Part shown: positions 1-11,967 of the stretch, in pieces
Layout of the letters: every line of letters starts with the position of its first letter
How positions within the stretch are numbered: the stretch's first letter is position 1
Origin: Jacaranda mimosifolia
Lineage: Eukaryota; Streptophyta; Magnoliopsida; Lamiales; Bignoniaceae
Direction of reading: 5' to 3'
Assembly (NCBI GenBank): GCA_018894105.1
Contig: CM032117.1
Location: forward strand, 34,700,501-34,764,500
DNA length: 64,000 nucleotides
Notes under the pieces: model-generated
What the model saw: only the letters and a program-made list of their open reading frames with translations
What the model was told of the DNA's origin: nothing
Database searches by the model: none
Program-made: the position numbers and the translations under genes

Positions 1-966
1 GGTCGTCATTGTTGTCATTATTATTAATTATTATTATTCATCATACCGAGGGTTGGGTTGGAGCCGAACAGTCACAATAAGATTGTTGTCAATTGTTTTC
101 CAAACCATCTATTTCATTGTTAAAAGAAGATATATGTCACCATTTTCTTTAATAAAATATTCTTTATTATTATTGAAATGAAAAATTATATATATAATTC
201 CTAAGATTCAATGGTTGTCCTCCTTTTATATACACACACACACACACACACAAATATAGATTACTACGGAGGGATGCATTGGAGCCAAACAGTCACAGTA
301 AAATTGTTGTCAATTTTTTTTCAAACCATCTGTTTCATTGTTAAAAGAAGATATATGTCACTATTTCCATTAATAAAATATTCTTTATTATTATTGAAAT
401 GAATATATATATAATATTTGTAAGATTCAATGTTTTAAAAAGGGATAATAATTGTAGTACCTAATAACATGTTTATATGAAAAGAAAACAATGAAAATCA
501 TATAAATTTAAATGTTATTTCCTTTCACTTTTTAACAATTTTGTAAGGAAAATGAATTAGCTTAATCATCAATTTAGGCTTATTGATTTATTTTCTTATT
601 TTATTTTTTTCAGCTTTGGGACTTGTAATGTGTCATATAGTTTTGTAACTTAATTATAGTTTTAGTATTACTTGCCTTGTGATTTTTTAGATGCTAAACC
701 CATGTTTTTTGTGGAATGGGGATTCCAGTGCAAATGAGATTAACTGAAATGACATTAAATTCTTTTAAGTTCTTTGTTTGACACTTGACATCATCTCAAT
801 GCAAACTATCCTTTTTTTATATGTATTGATTTTTACCAATTTTGTAAGAAAAATGAATTAGCTTAATTATCGATTTAGGCTTAATTATTATTTTTTTTTT
901 CCAGCTTTGGGACTTGTAATGTATCATATAGTGTTGTAACATAATTATAGTTTTAGCATTACTCGC
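1..966. repeat. Left part of a long-unit tandem-repeat array
   Basis: This AT-rich block is built from the same modules as 11968-12405 and 15511-18950. One module starts near positions 48 and 270 (GAGGG..TTGGAGCC). A second starts near 541 and 841 (TTGTAAGGAAAATGAATTAG). A third lies near 778 (GACACTTGACATCATCTC). A TA/CA microsatellite sits at about 228-252. No convincing gene is present: short open frames here recur in every repeat copy. The array continues after the gypsy element at 11968, so the element inserted into a pre-existing array. Confidence 0.85.
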
Positions 967-1766
967 TTATATAGGACGGTCCAGTGGGCCCAGCCCAATA
1001 ATACTCAACTAGGATATGAGCCATAAGCCCAACTTTATTTTGGACCGGGCAGACGATTCGACCACCATTTGACTTCTGGATCCCTATTTGTTATGGCGAA
1101 TATTAGCCTTTCTTATCGACCCAGTTACAACCGATAGCCTCCTTTAAGTGGGCCCAATCCTTCGACCAAAATGAGCCTGGTGACTAAGATCCTAGGTGAC
1201 ATTCCCACTGGTGGACTCATTTCGACCAGAGGGGTCGAGGGAAGGCGAAAACTCTTTGGCCGCATTAAATGCCTTGCCATGCACTGTGTTGCCGCATTAA
1301 TGGCACGTGCCACCAACAATACTGCCTTTTGCAGCCGTAGCAGGCTAGGGAGCGCTTCCAATGTATCACTTTATCCTAAGTAATTGGAGGCAGGGCCACC
1401 TAGAACAGTACACGAGCTAGATAAGAGGCAAAAGTCCTCAAGCAAAGACAATGGCTCTTCTTACATAATAGGGGCATCAAGGACGTATCAACCACCATGA
1501 GAAAGCTATAAATACTCACATCACAACCCTTCAGCAAGGTATGTCATTTCTTATCTAGTGTCCGCACTCCACAACTCATATTTTTAGTTGATCCTTATTA
1601 ACTTGAGCATCAGAATGCCTTAGCCAAGGACACCTCAGCTAGCCTGACATTTGCTATTATTGTAGGACACAACCCCGTTTCACTAGAGGCTTTTTCCTCA
1701 ACCCCCTTAGGTCGATTTCATTTAATTTCAGCCCAAAACACTAATATACGATATTCACCCTCATCA
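967..1766 (+). repeat. 5' LTR of the gypsy element
   Basis: 800 bp, matching 11146-11962 along its whole length. The canonical 5' TG has become TT here (TTATATAGGACGG against TGATATGGGATGG in the 3' copy), while the 3' end keeps CA (..CCCTCATCA). The sequence directly after it, TTTGGCGTCATCTATGA, resembles the TTTGGCGCCGTCTGTGG stretch that commonly follows the 5' LTR of plant gypsy elements. It is a likely primer-binding region with C-to-T type damage. Confidence 0.9.
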
Positions 1767-2459
1767 TTTGGCGTCATCTATGAAAAAATTAGAGTCCGCA
1801 ATCGAGAAAATGGTTAACAGTAGGTGAGCCACTTTGAAGAGAGAAGAGAACATGAGGTTGCCAACGCCTTCTCCTCGACCTTAGCCAAAGCTAGATTTGC
1901 CAGGATCTAGCACCCAACCAGAACATATGGTCACCCTGACCATGCCACAATTGATGCAACTTATAAGCAAGCAGATATCTGCTCAAATCTCTGCCCAACT
2001 CTAAGCTGCCCTGAATCGACACACAATCCCACCCAGGCTAACGGCCATTGCTACGCCCCAACCCACTCAGCACGAAGAAAGGCCAGCCAGAGAAGAGAGG
2101 GGTAGACCGAAGGCTTGGCGACCACCCATCCGACAAGGTAACAGTCCCAGATAATTCCTGAGAGAGGAGATTCAACAACACTCCCGTGAAGAAGTTGAGG
2201 ATTCCGTTCACCATGCCCTCTGGCCCATTCGAGCCCAGCAACGCGATAATGTCGAGCGTAGAAGGCAACAGACTAACAGGAATCTTACCCAGGCCGACCA
2301 AGAAGAATGGGAAGAAGTCTCCCACTAAGTTCAATAGCTTAACAGGTGGCTCGAGGAGGTCTGGAGAAGAAATACTAAGCGGAACCTTGAAGGACTATAG
2401 AGGTCTCGACGAGAAAGAGAATCAACATTCATTCAGGACATTATCGATGAGCGCATCGC

Positions 2460-3360
2460 TGTTGAGGCCAAGGTCCCCATAGGACTACCTAGGTACGACG
2501 GCTCATCGGACCTAAATGAACATCTGCTGCAATTCAAACACATGATGCAGTTGCATGGGCATAATGAATTCATTCATGCGAAGATGCTTGTAACCATTTT
2601 CCAGGGCATTGCGCTCGACTAGTTTGTCAAGCTAGAGATAACGTCTATTTACTCGTACGACCAGTTGTGCGACACATTTCTGCACTAATTTGCCAGCCGA
2701 AGGAAGGCGAAGCTCCCCCACACCTATTTGTATACAGTTAAATAGAATGAAGGAGAGTCGCTTCGAGATTTTTTCACCAAGTTCAACACTAAAGTTTTGA
2801 AGATTGATAGTTCGCGAATCGAATTTCTGACTGATGTGCTTTTCTTAGGCCTGCAACATAAAGAATATGCCAATGCATTAGTACGCGAGCGGCCCAAATC
2901 GATGGAAGACTACTCGACCTCACAGAGAGGTATATGACTCAAGAGGATATGAACAGATTGAAATATGGTACTCCTGAGGTCGAGAAGAGGAAAACTAAAG
3001 AGAATGACGATCGCCAAAATAAAAAAGAACGTCGATCCCCCACCAAGTGTTTCCACGATTACATTTCACTCAATCTTTCGAGAAAAGAGGTGTTATTTGC
3101 TATTCAACATGACAACCTCTTAAAAAAGCTGAGAAAGCTGACTGAAACAGAGGGAATGAAGAAATCTAAGAAATATTGTCACTTTCACAAATAGAGGGGT
3201 CACGACACTGAGAACTGCTTCAACCTCCATGATGAGATCGAAAGGCTGATCCAGCAGGGCCACTTGAAAAAGTTTGTCGATGAGAGCGCACAACAAGAGG
3301 CAGGTAAAACCGACCAGACTCCCCGTAGAGAAAGCTCGGTTAGCTCGATGAAGGAAGATA
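2460..3360 (+). pseudogene. gypsy gag remnant
   Basis: Reading across stops gives a capsid-like stretch. It contains VPIGLPRYDGSSDLNEHL (from about 2470), then ESLRDFFTKFN near 2755, then LFLGLQHKEYANAL near 2840. A histidine/cysteine motif near 3173-3220 (YCHFHK, stop, RGHDTENCF) matches the single zinc-knuckle-like motif of Tat-type Gag. In-frame stops occur inside the capsid region (for example where FQGIALD is followed by TAG) and inside the zinc motif (TAG at about 3192). The protein cannot be made intact. N-terminal gag sequence probably extends upstream to about 1780 but is too damaged to delimit. Confidence 0.8.
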
Positions 3361-3559
3361 ATGGAAAGAAACCTGCCCATGATCCCCACCCATCCATCAA
3401 AGGTCACTGACACCATTGTAGGAGGTCCAACCATGGGGGACTCCAAGTCATCCAGGAGGCAGCACCAGCACAAGCTAGAGTCGACCAAAACTTCTTCGAT
3501 CGAAACTATTTTTCAGTTGTCTATCAATGCATAGTCAATTTCTTTTTCAGATACAAACC

Positions 3560-4257
3560 TGTCGCACATTGAAAGTCGGGGAGTAGACAACAAACTGGAT
3601 TGCCCCTTAGTCGTATCTATAGAAATTGCCAACTTTGAGGTTAGGAAGATCCTGGTCGACAATGGTAGTTCAATGACCATCATATTCTTGTCGACCTTGG
3701 AAAGAATGAAGTTGGGAAAGTTGAAGTTTGAGTCAGTTAGAACATTGTTGGTTGGATTCGGGGGATTAAAAATCATACCTGAGCGATCCATCAACCTCTC
3801 TACATCATTTAGGGAAGCTCCCCAGAGGAGAACTCTCATGATCAATTATCTGGTTGTTAACGCTCCTTTTGCATATAATGCCATAATCAGACGATCGGCT
3901 CTGAACGACTTCCACTCCTTTGTTTCGACCTATCACATGAAGGTCAAGTTTCCGACCACCGCCAACATAAGAGAGCTCTTATGTAATGTTAAGGAAGCAT
4001 GGCGTTGTTACACAATCTCGGGTGAGGCCACGTAGTAAAAGAGTCAACCAAAGTTGAGATCCTTAGGGGATGCCCCAGTAGCGAATCCTGAGGAAGGTCA
4101 GTCAAGTAAGAAGAGAAAGCTCGAAGAAACCAAAGTGGAGCCTGTTGGTGAATTCAAGACAATTGAGTTGGAGCCTGGAAACCCCAACAAGACCACCAGA
4201 ATTAGTATTAATTTTGGGGATAACATGGAGTACCTCATGGTCGATTTCTTCAGATAA
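3560..4257 (+). pseudogene. gypsy retroviral-type aspartic protease remnant
   Basis: The frame 3673-4035 follows a stretch reading ILVDNGSSMTIIF at about 3650-3690. This matches the catalytic loop of LTR-retrotransposon aspartic proteases (usually D-T/S-G-S-S), with Asn in place of the usual Thr/Ser. A downstream LVGFGG and a hydrophobic run (about 3850-3880) fit the family layout. The frame closes at 4035 and a second open piece runs 4054-4257 (rich in Lys/Glu) as the linker to reverse transcriptase. It was part of the Gag-Pol polyprotein. Confidence 0.7.
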
Positions 4258-4329
4258 AACATTGACGTTTTTGCTTGAAAGGCTTTCGACCTCTAGGAAA
4301 TTGACCCCAGCATCATAGTCTACTGTCTA

Positions 4330-5060
4330 AACGTGGACCTTCATATAAACCAGTGAAGCAGAAGACCAGGACCTTCAATGCTGAGTGATGCTAGATCATC
4401 GAGGATGACGTTAACAAGCTCTTAGAGGTAGGATACATTGTAGAAATTCAATATCCGAGCTGGCTTTGTAATGTAGTCCTTGTCCCTAAGAATGAGGGCA
4501 AATGGCGCATGTGTAACGATTTCACTGATTTGAATAAAGCTTGCCCTAAGGATCCTTACCCCCTGCCTCGTATAGACTTATTAGTTGATTCTACTGTCGG
4601 TTGTGAGATATTAAGTATGATGGATGCATTCCAAGGATATTACCAAATTTTTATGGCCCCCAAAGACAGGGACAAGACATCTTTTGTTGTCCCCAATGGG
4701 GTATATTATTTTCTGGTCATGCCTTTTGGGCTCAAAAACACAAGCGCAACGTATCAGAGGCTAGTGAACTTTATGTTCAAAAATAAGATCGAAAAATCCA
4801 TGGAGGTCTATGTCGACAACATGATCGTCAAAATTGAAAAGGAGTATAACTATCTGATTGACCTCAACCACACATTTTCAATACTTAGAGCATTTGGCAT
4901 AAAGCTCAACCCTAATAAATGTACATTTAGGGTGCGATGAGGCAAATTTCTGGGATACATGGTCAGCCAATGGGGCATTGAGGCAAACCCACAAAAAATT
5001 CAGGCAGTTTTGGACATTATGCCCCTTCGAAAATTTAAAGACGTGTAGCGTCTAATTGGA
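4330..5060 (+). pseudogene. gypsy reverse transcriptase remnant
   Basis: The clearest open stretch is 4509-4940. Upstream is SWLCNVVLVPKNEGKWRMC, followed by FTDLNKACPKDPYPLPRID and MDAFQGYYQI (catalytic Asp in MDAF). Then come VMPFGLKNTSATYQRL and YVDNMIVK near 4810. The family active site is YVDD, so the second metal-binding Asp is replaced by Asn, which alone should abolish polymerase activity. After a TGA at 4938 the frame resumes with KFLGYMVSQWGIEANPQKI and a further stop (TAG at about 5046). Confidence 0.9.
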
Positions 5061-5169
5061 AAGATCATAGCCCTGGGTAGGTTTATTGCCCAATTAGCTA
5101 ACAAAAGCTTACCATTTTTCAAGATTCTGAGAAGAGCAGAAAAGTCTGATTTTCAATGGTTGGAGTAAT

Positions 5170-5790
5170 GCAACCAAGCCCTGATCAACTTGAAACATTA
5201 TCTCTCCTCTGTACCCATGTTGGCCAAGCTTGAACTGGGAGAGATTTTGTAACTATAGTTAGCAGTCTTATCGGATTCTATAAGTTCCGTCTTGGTGTTG
5301 ACTAGAGATGGTTTTCATTGGGCCATCTACTACAATAGTAAAGCACTACAAGGCCCCTAGCACAACTATCTTGAGATTGAAATTTTCGCCCTTGCTCTAG
5401 TCACACCAGCTTAAAAATTGAGACCCTACTTTCAATATCACGCCATCGTTGTCCTGACGAACCAACCTTTGACGCAAGTACTGTCAAAACCTGATACGTC
5501 AGGACAACTAACCAAATGGGCAATTGAGTTAGGTGAATTCGACATCACATTTCAATCCCATACTGTTATAAAAGCACAAGTTTTAGTGGACTTTGTTGTC
5601 GAGAGACTTGACTTGCCCGACCAGAACCACAGAACACCCTTGTATGGACACTGCACATTGATTACAAATGATTTTGTAATCAAGCTCGACTACCCAGTAA
5701 CTAACAATGAAGCAAAGTATGAGGCTCTCCTCGCGGGCATGAGGATGGCAGCGGACCGTGGTGCGAGTAGCTGATGGCCATCATTGACTC
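5170..5790 (+). pseudogene. gypsy RNase H remnants
   Basis: A first RNase H-like segment reads about 5250-5420 with several stops. The open piece 5418-5774 contains LRPYFQYHAIVVLTNQPL and WAIELGEFDI. A second, archaeal-type RNase H hallmark, NNEAKYEALLAGMRMA, lies at about 5704-5750. Two RNase H regions in a row are typical of Tat-lineage elements, which supports the lineage call. Stops at about 5228, 5250 and 5772 break it. Confidence 0.8.
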
Positions 5791-5989
5791 CCAACTAGTT
5801 GCGGAGCAGGTCAAAGGAAACTTCGAAGCTAAAAAGTCTACAATGAGCAGATACCTGGTTGAGGTGACAAGGCTACAGCAGCTGTTCAAGAAGTTTTCCC
5901 TTAGCTAGGTCCCTCAATTAGAGAACGAACGTGTTGATGCACTGTTAAAGTTCGCAAGCTCAACAAAAAGGAGACAAGGGACAGGACAA

Positions 5990-7280
5990 TAACTTTGCTG
6001 ATCGCAATGAAGCCCACAATAGGTGCCCTCGACAAGTACTTGGTGGGAAAAATCAAAGAAGCTCCTCCCTCCTGGCAGGATGCCATAAAGGCGTACTTGA
6101 GAGAAGGAACAACCCCCGAAGACAAAGGAAAATCACGTAGGCTCAAGGGTCAAGCAACTAAATTCGCACTCGACGAGCATGGTCAACTTTACCGGAGGTC
6201 GATAGTAGAACCCCCACTGAGGTGCCTCACCCTATCCCAAGCCAGCGACGTCTTGCATGAAATTCACACAAGCATTTGTGGCAATCACTCCGGAGGGTAA
6301 TCACTAGCACATAAAATCATCATATATAGGTACTTATGGCTGACGCCAGAAGGTGCCAATCCTGCCAGCTACACTCGAACATCCCACATCAACCTGCTTC
6401 ATCGATGGTGAATGTACAGATTACGTGGCCGTTTGACTAGTGGGGAATTGATATAGTCGAATCTTTTCCCAAAACGACAAGTCAAAGGAAATTTATGATC
6501 GTTGCCGTTGAGTACTTTACGAAGTGGGTCGAAGTAGAAGCTGTACCCAAATTAACCAATGCCGCCATTAAGAGTTTCATATGGAAAAATATTGTCTGCC
6601 GTTTCGGTCTACCCAAAGTCTTGATATCAGACAACGAAACACAATTTCAAAGCAGAAATACCAGGGCTTGGTGTGAAAACCTCGGGATCCGCCAACACTT
6701 TACTTTAGTAGGGAATCCCCAAGCTAACGGTCAGATAGAGGTCACGAATAGAACCGTGCTCGACCATCTCAAGGCTCAACTGGAAGGAACTAGCGCAACT
6801 TGGGCAAACGACATCCCGAGCGTGCTATAGGCATACAGAACAACTCCCCAAATAGCCACAGGTCATAGCCCTTATAGCCTGGTTTACGGATCAGAGGTAG
6901 TCATCCCAACGGAACTAATTCTGCATACAGCTCGAGTGATTCACTTCAACCCAATTAGAAACACTTAAGAACGGGAACTCAACCTGGACACCATCGACGA
7001 GCTGCGATAGCAAGCTTACACCATGATGTAGAGATATAGGTCAAAGATGGCGGAGTACTAAAACAAAGGTAGTTGACTGAGAACTTTCAAAGTAGGCGAC
7101 TTTGTCCTCAAGAAAGTCAAAATATTGAAAAACGTGGGAAAGCCTGACCCAAAGTGGGAAGGCCCACACTGGGCGGTCAAGGTAACAAAGCACGATGCAT
7201 ATCGACTTGCAGACATGTATGGTAATGAGCTCCCTCGACCATGGAATGCGACAAACTTGAAGAAATTCTATGTATAGCAA
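5990..7280 (+). pseudogene. gypsy integrase remnant
   Basis: The zinc-binding part lies at about 6200-6400 (SDVLHEIHTSICGNHSGG, then a stop at 6298). The catalytic core is open at 6495-6830: MIVAVEYFTKWVEVEAV carries the first Asp region, LISDNETQF the second Asp, and HFTLVGNPQANGQIEVTNR the Glu, so the D,D,E triad can still be read. A TAG at about 6828 ends it. The C-terminal part (about 7080-7276) includes FKVGDFVLKKV, PKWEGPHWAVKV and LPRPWNATNLKKFY, typical of Tat integrases. It ends at TAG 7276. Confidence 0.85.
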
Positions 7281-7359
7281 TGCTCAAAGCCCCTATTATA
7301 CCACAACACCTCTCTAAAAGCAATAAAACTACGCCCATTTGTACAACACTCTGCTCATA

Positions 7360-7600
7360 CCGCAAGATAGAGGCTTCTAGCCCAAATTAATGAATGACTT
7401 AATCATTCGGCGTCGACCCCATAGTCAACATTAGTTTCAAACCGCAAGATAGATGCTTCTAACCCAAATTAACAAACAACTCAATCGTTCAGCGTCGACC
7501 CCATATTTGACATCGATTTCAAACTGCAAGATAGAGGCTTCTAGCCTAAATTGATGAATGACCCAATCGTTCGAAGTCAACCCCGTAGTCGACCAAAGAT
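7360..7600. repeat. Three tandem copies of an ~80-bp unit in the gypsy 3' region
   Basis: Copies begin near 7363, 7443 and 7526, each with GCAAGATAGA(G/T)GCTTCTA. Each copy continues into CCCAAATTAATGAATGAC-like and CGTCGACCCC-like segments. Weaker versions (TTCTAGCC..GGTAAATAAATGGGTTAATC) continue to about 7790. The repeats lie between integrase and the antisense coding remnants and are probably part of the original element. Confidence 0.75.
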
Positions 7601-8297
7601 CGACTTCTCGCCGAGACATCTAGGCTTTTCAGCTACAGGAAACAAACGAATTAATCGCTTACAGTGGACCTATAGTTGAAAGTAAACGATTTCATCGCTT
7701 ATAGTAAACCTTGTCGTCGACCACAAAGCTTCTAGCCAAGACCTTTAGGCTTATTAGCCATGGTAAATAAATGGGTTAATCATTCATTCTCGACCTCTCA
7801 ATCAACCAAGAATCGATTCAACTGCAAAATCAAAAACATTTAACTCATGCATTAAAAATGTTAATTACATCTTGACGACAATGGTCGACTATTGACTTGG
7901 TATGGCTCGGACTATCACAAAAGCTTGAGATCGATTCTGACACAAACTGATCGACCTTAATGTCACTCATCTCGCCACCCGGGGTACGACCTAAATCGAC
8001 CTAGAAGTCGACAACAAATATCTCAAACGCCCCAACTTGATATAAACATCTTGGATCAATTTCATTACTCTTGTGCCGATTGATCTTTAGACTGACCACA
8101 AACACGTTTAATTCCTTTATTAAGAGATTGTGTTACCTGACTCTTCTTCCAAGGTCAAGTTGTTTATGTTGTTATTTATTAACAATCGGCATTCAACCTC
8201 AACAAAAGCATTAAAATAAAAGCAAGATAAATTACACATTGATGCATCAAAATCAAACACTTATATTATCTAAAAACAACAATTCGAGTACATTCGT

Positions 8298-10751
8298 TTA
8301 GAAAGTTGCAAATTTAAAAAAGTTACAAAAGAACGTCTCATAGGGCGACCAAGCACCCATGACTTCAATGATTACTTGACCCAACCCCTTAGCTCGCGCG
8401 GGGCTATCCTCATCCTGCTCTGGACACCTAGAGGGTCCTGCTTCCTCAACTAGGAAGGGATGCGGGCCGGGGGGAAAATAGTCAGCCACATTAACTTTGC
8501 CATCCCAAATGTCAGAGGTAAAATCATTGGCAAAGTTGAATTCAGTGGTCACCGCCTCGACCTTGGCTTGATGAGCAGGAATAACAGCGGGCACAGTAGG
8601 TGGCTCCTCAGCTGGAGCAGCCTCATCGATGTGAAGCCCCTCAGGTGGAGCAGGCTCGTCAGGATATGTGCACAACTGCTCGTCGAGCATATAACCCAAG
8701 CGTTCCTTATCCTCTGCACTGAAAGAGTAACCAAGAAACTCCAGCTGCTTGACGGCCTTGTCGAAGGCATCCTTAGCGTCTTCAAGAGAGAAGATGATGC
8801 TTGCATCCATGAAGGCAGAGGTCAGCATGAACTGCTAAATGGCCTCCCGTCGAATGTTGGGCAGCGTCCTACCGAACTCACGCTGAGTAAATTGTAGTAC
8901 AGCCTCATACCCTTAGGCTTAACCATTGTCATAATAGGATTGTACTGCCACTTGGGCTTTCTTTAGGAGCTCCTCGGCTGCGCTCTTCCCACTCACAACC
9001 ATCATCAGCTCGGCATCTTTCGCTCCATCTGGGCAAATTCTAACGCCACCTTGGTCATTTCTATTTCTTTGTGTCCCACCTACATCTGGTCCACCTGGTC
9101 GAAAGCTAGTTCTAACTTTCAAAACATATGGTAGAACAGTTGACTGACCTACAAAGACAATGTTCTCGTCAACATAAGCAAAGCATCATATATCATTCAA
9201 CAACAAGTATTACTCAACTAAAATCTTTACCATATTGGCATGATAAGCCAAAGCTTTCATCACCGCCTTGACTCTTCTCCATTGTCTTTCACTGGTTGGA
9301 CGTGAACAGAACAGCCATCAAAACCTTCATTGGCAGGGACCCAGTCTCCGCCACCGTCATAATAGACATAGAGTTATAGACTACCAGTTTAGTCCCCAAT
9401 CAAGGTGGGGGCAGTTCAGTCAAGTCGAAGAGCTCTCTACCATCTCGATGCCTGAAGAGGTCGAATCCATTTGCTGCCTTGGCTTTCCCTTTGCTTTTGT
9501 CGGCCGCCATTCTCTTTGGGGTTGGCCTGTATATTTGATTGCAGACCTTTTTTCTCGACTAGCGGAGCTGCGAGTCCAACCGGAGCAGCAACAACTATAG
9601 GAACAACAGCAACAGGCTGCACCATGGCTAGTGCGATCACCTCTCGTCAAGCCCCTGCGTCCCTGCAGTACTTTCGATTCCTTCTGAGCAGATAATAGCT
9701 TGGGCTCGGGTTTGATTCATTATCTCTTCTCGATCTGCATAACATCAAAACCAGAACAAATAAAACTTAACTAAATAGTAGAGACACAACAGCTTAGAGA
9801 AACACATGTAACCATCTACCTAATCGAGCATCCATGGGCAGATTAAGCTGGGCGGGCGACAAGCCTACTAGTACAACATTTTTCTCCTTAATATAGCCAA
9901 ATGCCTCCATCTGACCAAACTCGACCAGATCTCATACAAAGGTGTTTAGCCAAGTCAAAGTTTGGTTCCCCGGTATTTTGACATGCCCTCGTATCCAACC
10001 CCTAAGGATATTGAAGCCTACTCCCTTAGAAGCCCGAACATAAAGGTACATAGTTTTCTATTTCTAGCTGAAGGAGGACGCTGGAGTCACCAAAAAAAAT
10101 TTATGAGGGTGGGTAGTCAGGTAATAAAAGCCCAACTCCTTAGTACTCCCCGACTTATGAGACATGGGGAGGTGAAAGAGGTTACTAAAATTAGCAAATG
10201 TGGGAGGTTGGTCGTGGATGTGTATCAAAACTACGAAACTGTATATGGTTGAAAAATAATTGGGGAGAAGTTGGGTGATGCAACCTGAGGACCCCTTAGC
10301 AGGTCGATTATGGGCTCGGCAAGGGGGAATCTTAGCCCACATCTAAGGTCATCCTCAAACACAGTAATGCAACCAGTTGGGGTTTATGCATCCTACCCCC
10401 AGGCCTCGGGACAATTAGCTCATAACCTTGAGGAATGTGATATACCTGCTTAAGGATATTAAGGTCTACCTCTGTCACCTCCGACCTAATCTCATTGTAG
10501 TGATCGAGGATAAACAACAGACCATGAGATACTAGGGGTTCGCTTGGCTCGGCCTTGGCCCCAGTGCCAACCCATTCATTGCTAGAAATACTGGAGGTTG
10601 AGCTATCAAAATCGCTAGTCGAATCATTCCCACTGCTGATCAGAGTCCTATCCGACCTGGTCACCTCACTATCGCTCCCCCGGTTACCCTCATCACCACT
10701 AAAAACCCTCAGCATTATTACTACTCTGTTGTATTTAAGATCAAAGAGCAA
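8298..10751 (-). pseudogene. Antisense coding remnants inside the gypsy element (Tat-type aORF)
   Basis: On the opposite strand to gag-pol, coding-like sequence runs from 10751 down to 8298 in several frames. The first piece (10751-10332) has a Ser/Asp-rich stretch, then IPQGYELIVPRPGGRMHKP. The next (10342-10064) is in another frame, so there is a frameshift around 10335-10345; it reads NYFSTIYSFVVLIH and GFYYLTTHPHKFFLV. Further pieces are 9650-9420 and 9122-8919. The last (8828-8298, 176 codons) reads AFDKAVKQLEFLGY and a Pro/Glu-rich tail. I recognise the first two pieces as the type of protein encoded antisense between pol and the 3' LTR in RIRE2/Grande/Retand-like elements. Its function is not known to me. 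Gaps between pieces may be introns or decay. Confidence 0.7.
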
Positions 10752-11120
10752 AGCACACTTGGAGGTATTGAAACACTTACGTGGTTTGGCTATCTAGAAG
10801 CGAAATGCAGAATGCAGTAAATCACTATGCTCGACCTTACGTAAAGCTGTAAATATAAAAATGAAGATTCTTACCATGCCTATTTTAGGCCCCAATGTGC
10901 GGAACCCCAAATGGCAACAATTATTACACTGTTACTGCTTGGCGTTTCACATGACCTAATGTAACAGATGCATTAAATACATCAAAATCCTAGTCAACCT
11001 TCAAAGCCCTCGTCGACTCCGGGAAACCCCGATCATTTTGTTGAACTCCAGTTGATTCTTGTCGACCGTTGGTCACCAAGTCAGCTACTCTCTGTTCCTT
11101 CACATCGATATGCTTGATCA

Positions 11121-11145
11121 GGACTCGGGAGTGGGGGGGGACTCA
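11121..11145 (+). other. Polypurine tract of the gypsy element
   Basis: A purine-rich run (GGACTCGGGAGTGGGGGGGG) immediately precedes the 3' LTR. This is the position of the polypurine tract that primes plus-strand DNA synthesis in LTR retrotransposons. Confidence 0.75.
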
Positions 11146-11962
11146 TGATATGGGATGGCCTAGCGGGCCCAACCCAATAACACTCAATTAGGACAAGAGC
11201 CTTAAGCCCAACTTCATTTTGGATCAAGCAGGCGATTCGACCACCATTCGATCTCTGGATCCCTACTCGTTGTGGCGAATATTAGCGTTCCTTATTGACC
11301 CAGTTATGATCGATAACCTCCTTAAGGTGGCCTAAATCCTTCGACTAGAATGATATAGCTTTGACTAGAATGAGCCTAGTAACCAAGATCCTAGGTGATA
11401 TTCCCGCTGGTGGACTCATCTCGCCAGAGAGGTCGAGGGAATTCAAAAACCCTTTGGCCTCATTAAATGCCTTGCCAGGTACCGTGCTGCAGTATTAAGG
11501 GCGCATGCCACCAACAGTACTGCTTTTTGCAGCCGTGCTAGGCTACGGAGTGCTTCCAGTGTACCACCTTATCCTAGGTAGCTGCAGGCAGCGCCACCAG
11601 GAATAATACACGAGCTAGATAAGATGGGAAAGTCCTCAAGTAAGGACAATGACCCTTCTTTCACAATGAGGGCATTAAGAACATATCAACTACCATGAGA
11701 AAGCTATATATACCCCATCACAACCCTTCAGCAAGGTATGCCATTTTTTATCTAGTGCCCCCACTCCACAGCTCATATTTTTAGTCAATCTTAACTGACT
11801 TGAGTGTTGGAGTGCCTTAGCCGAGGGCACCTCGGCTAGCCTGGCGTTTGCTGTTGATTGCAGGACTCCTTGTTTCACTAGAGGCTCTTTCCTCTAACCC
11901 TCTTAGGTCGATTTCATTTAATTTCAACCCAAAACACTAATATATGATATTCACCCTCATTA
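11146..11962 (+). repeat. 3' LTR of the gypsy element
   Basis: 817 bp. It starts TGATATGGGATGG and ends ..CCCTCATTA, where the terminal CA has become TA. The right target-duplication copy TTCGC is at 11963-11967, followed by the interrupted array sequence CTTGTGACTTTTTAG. Confidence 0.9.
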
Positions 11963-11967
11963 TTCGC

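Larger units (their letters stand above)
967..11962 (+). mobile_element. Decayed Ty3/gypsy (Tat-like) LTR retrotransposon
   Basis: A complete but inactive LTR retrotransposon of about 11.0 kb. Two related LTRs (967-1766 and 11146-11962) bracket gag, protease, reverse transcriptase, RNase H and integrase remnants in that order, which is the Ty3/gypsy order. The flanking 5-mers are CTCGC (962-966) and TTCGC (11963-11967). Removing the element and one copy restores the array consensus (..TTA-CTTGC-CTTGTGAC..). Every domain is interrupted by stop codons or frameshifts, and the LTRs differ at many sites, so the insertion is old. The 3.9-kb stretch between integrase and the 3' LTR carries antisense coding remnants, a feature known from the Tat lineage (RIRE2/Grande/Retand type). 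Lineage assignment is inferred from motif style. Confidence 0.93.
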
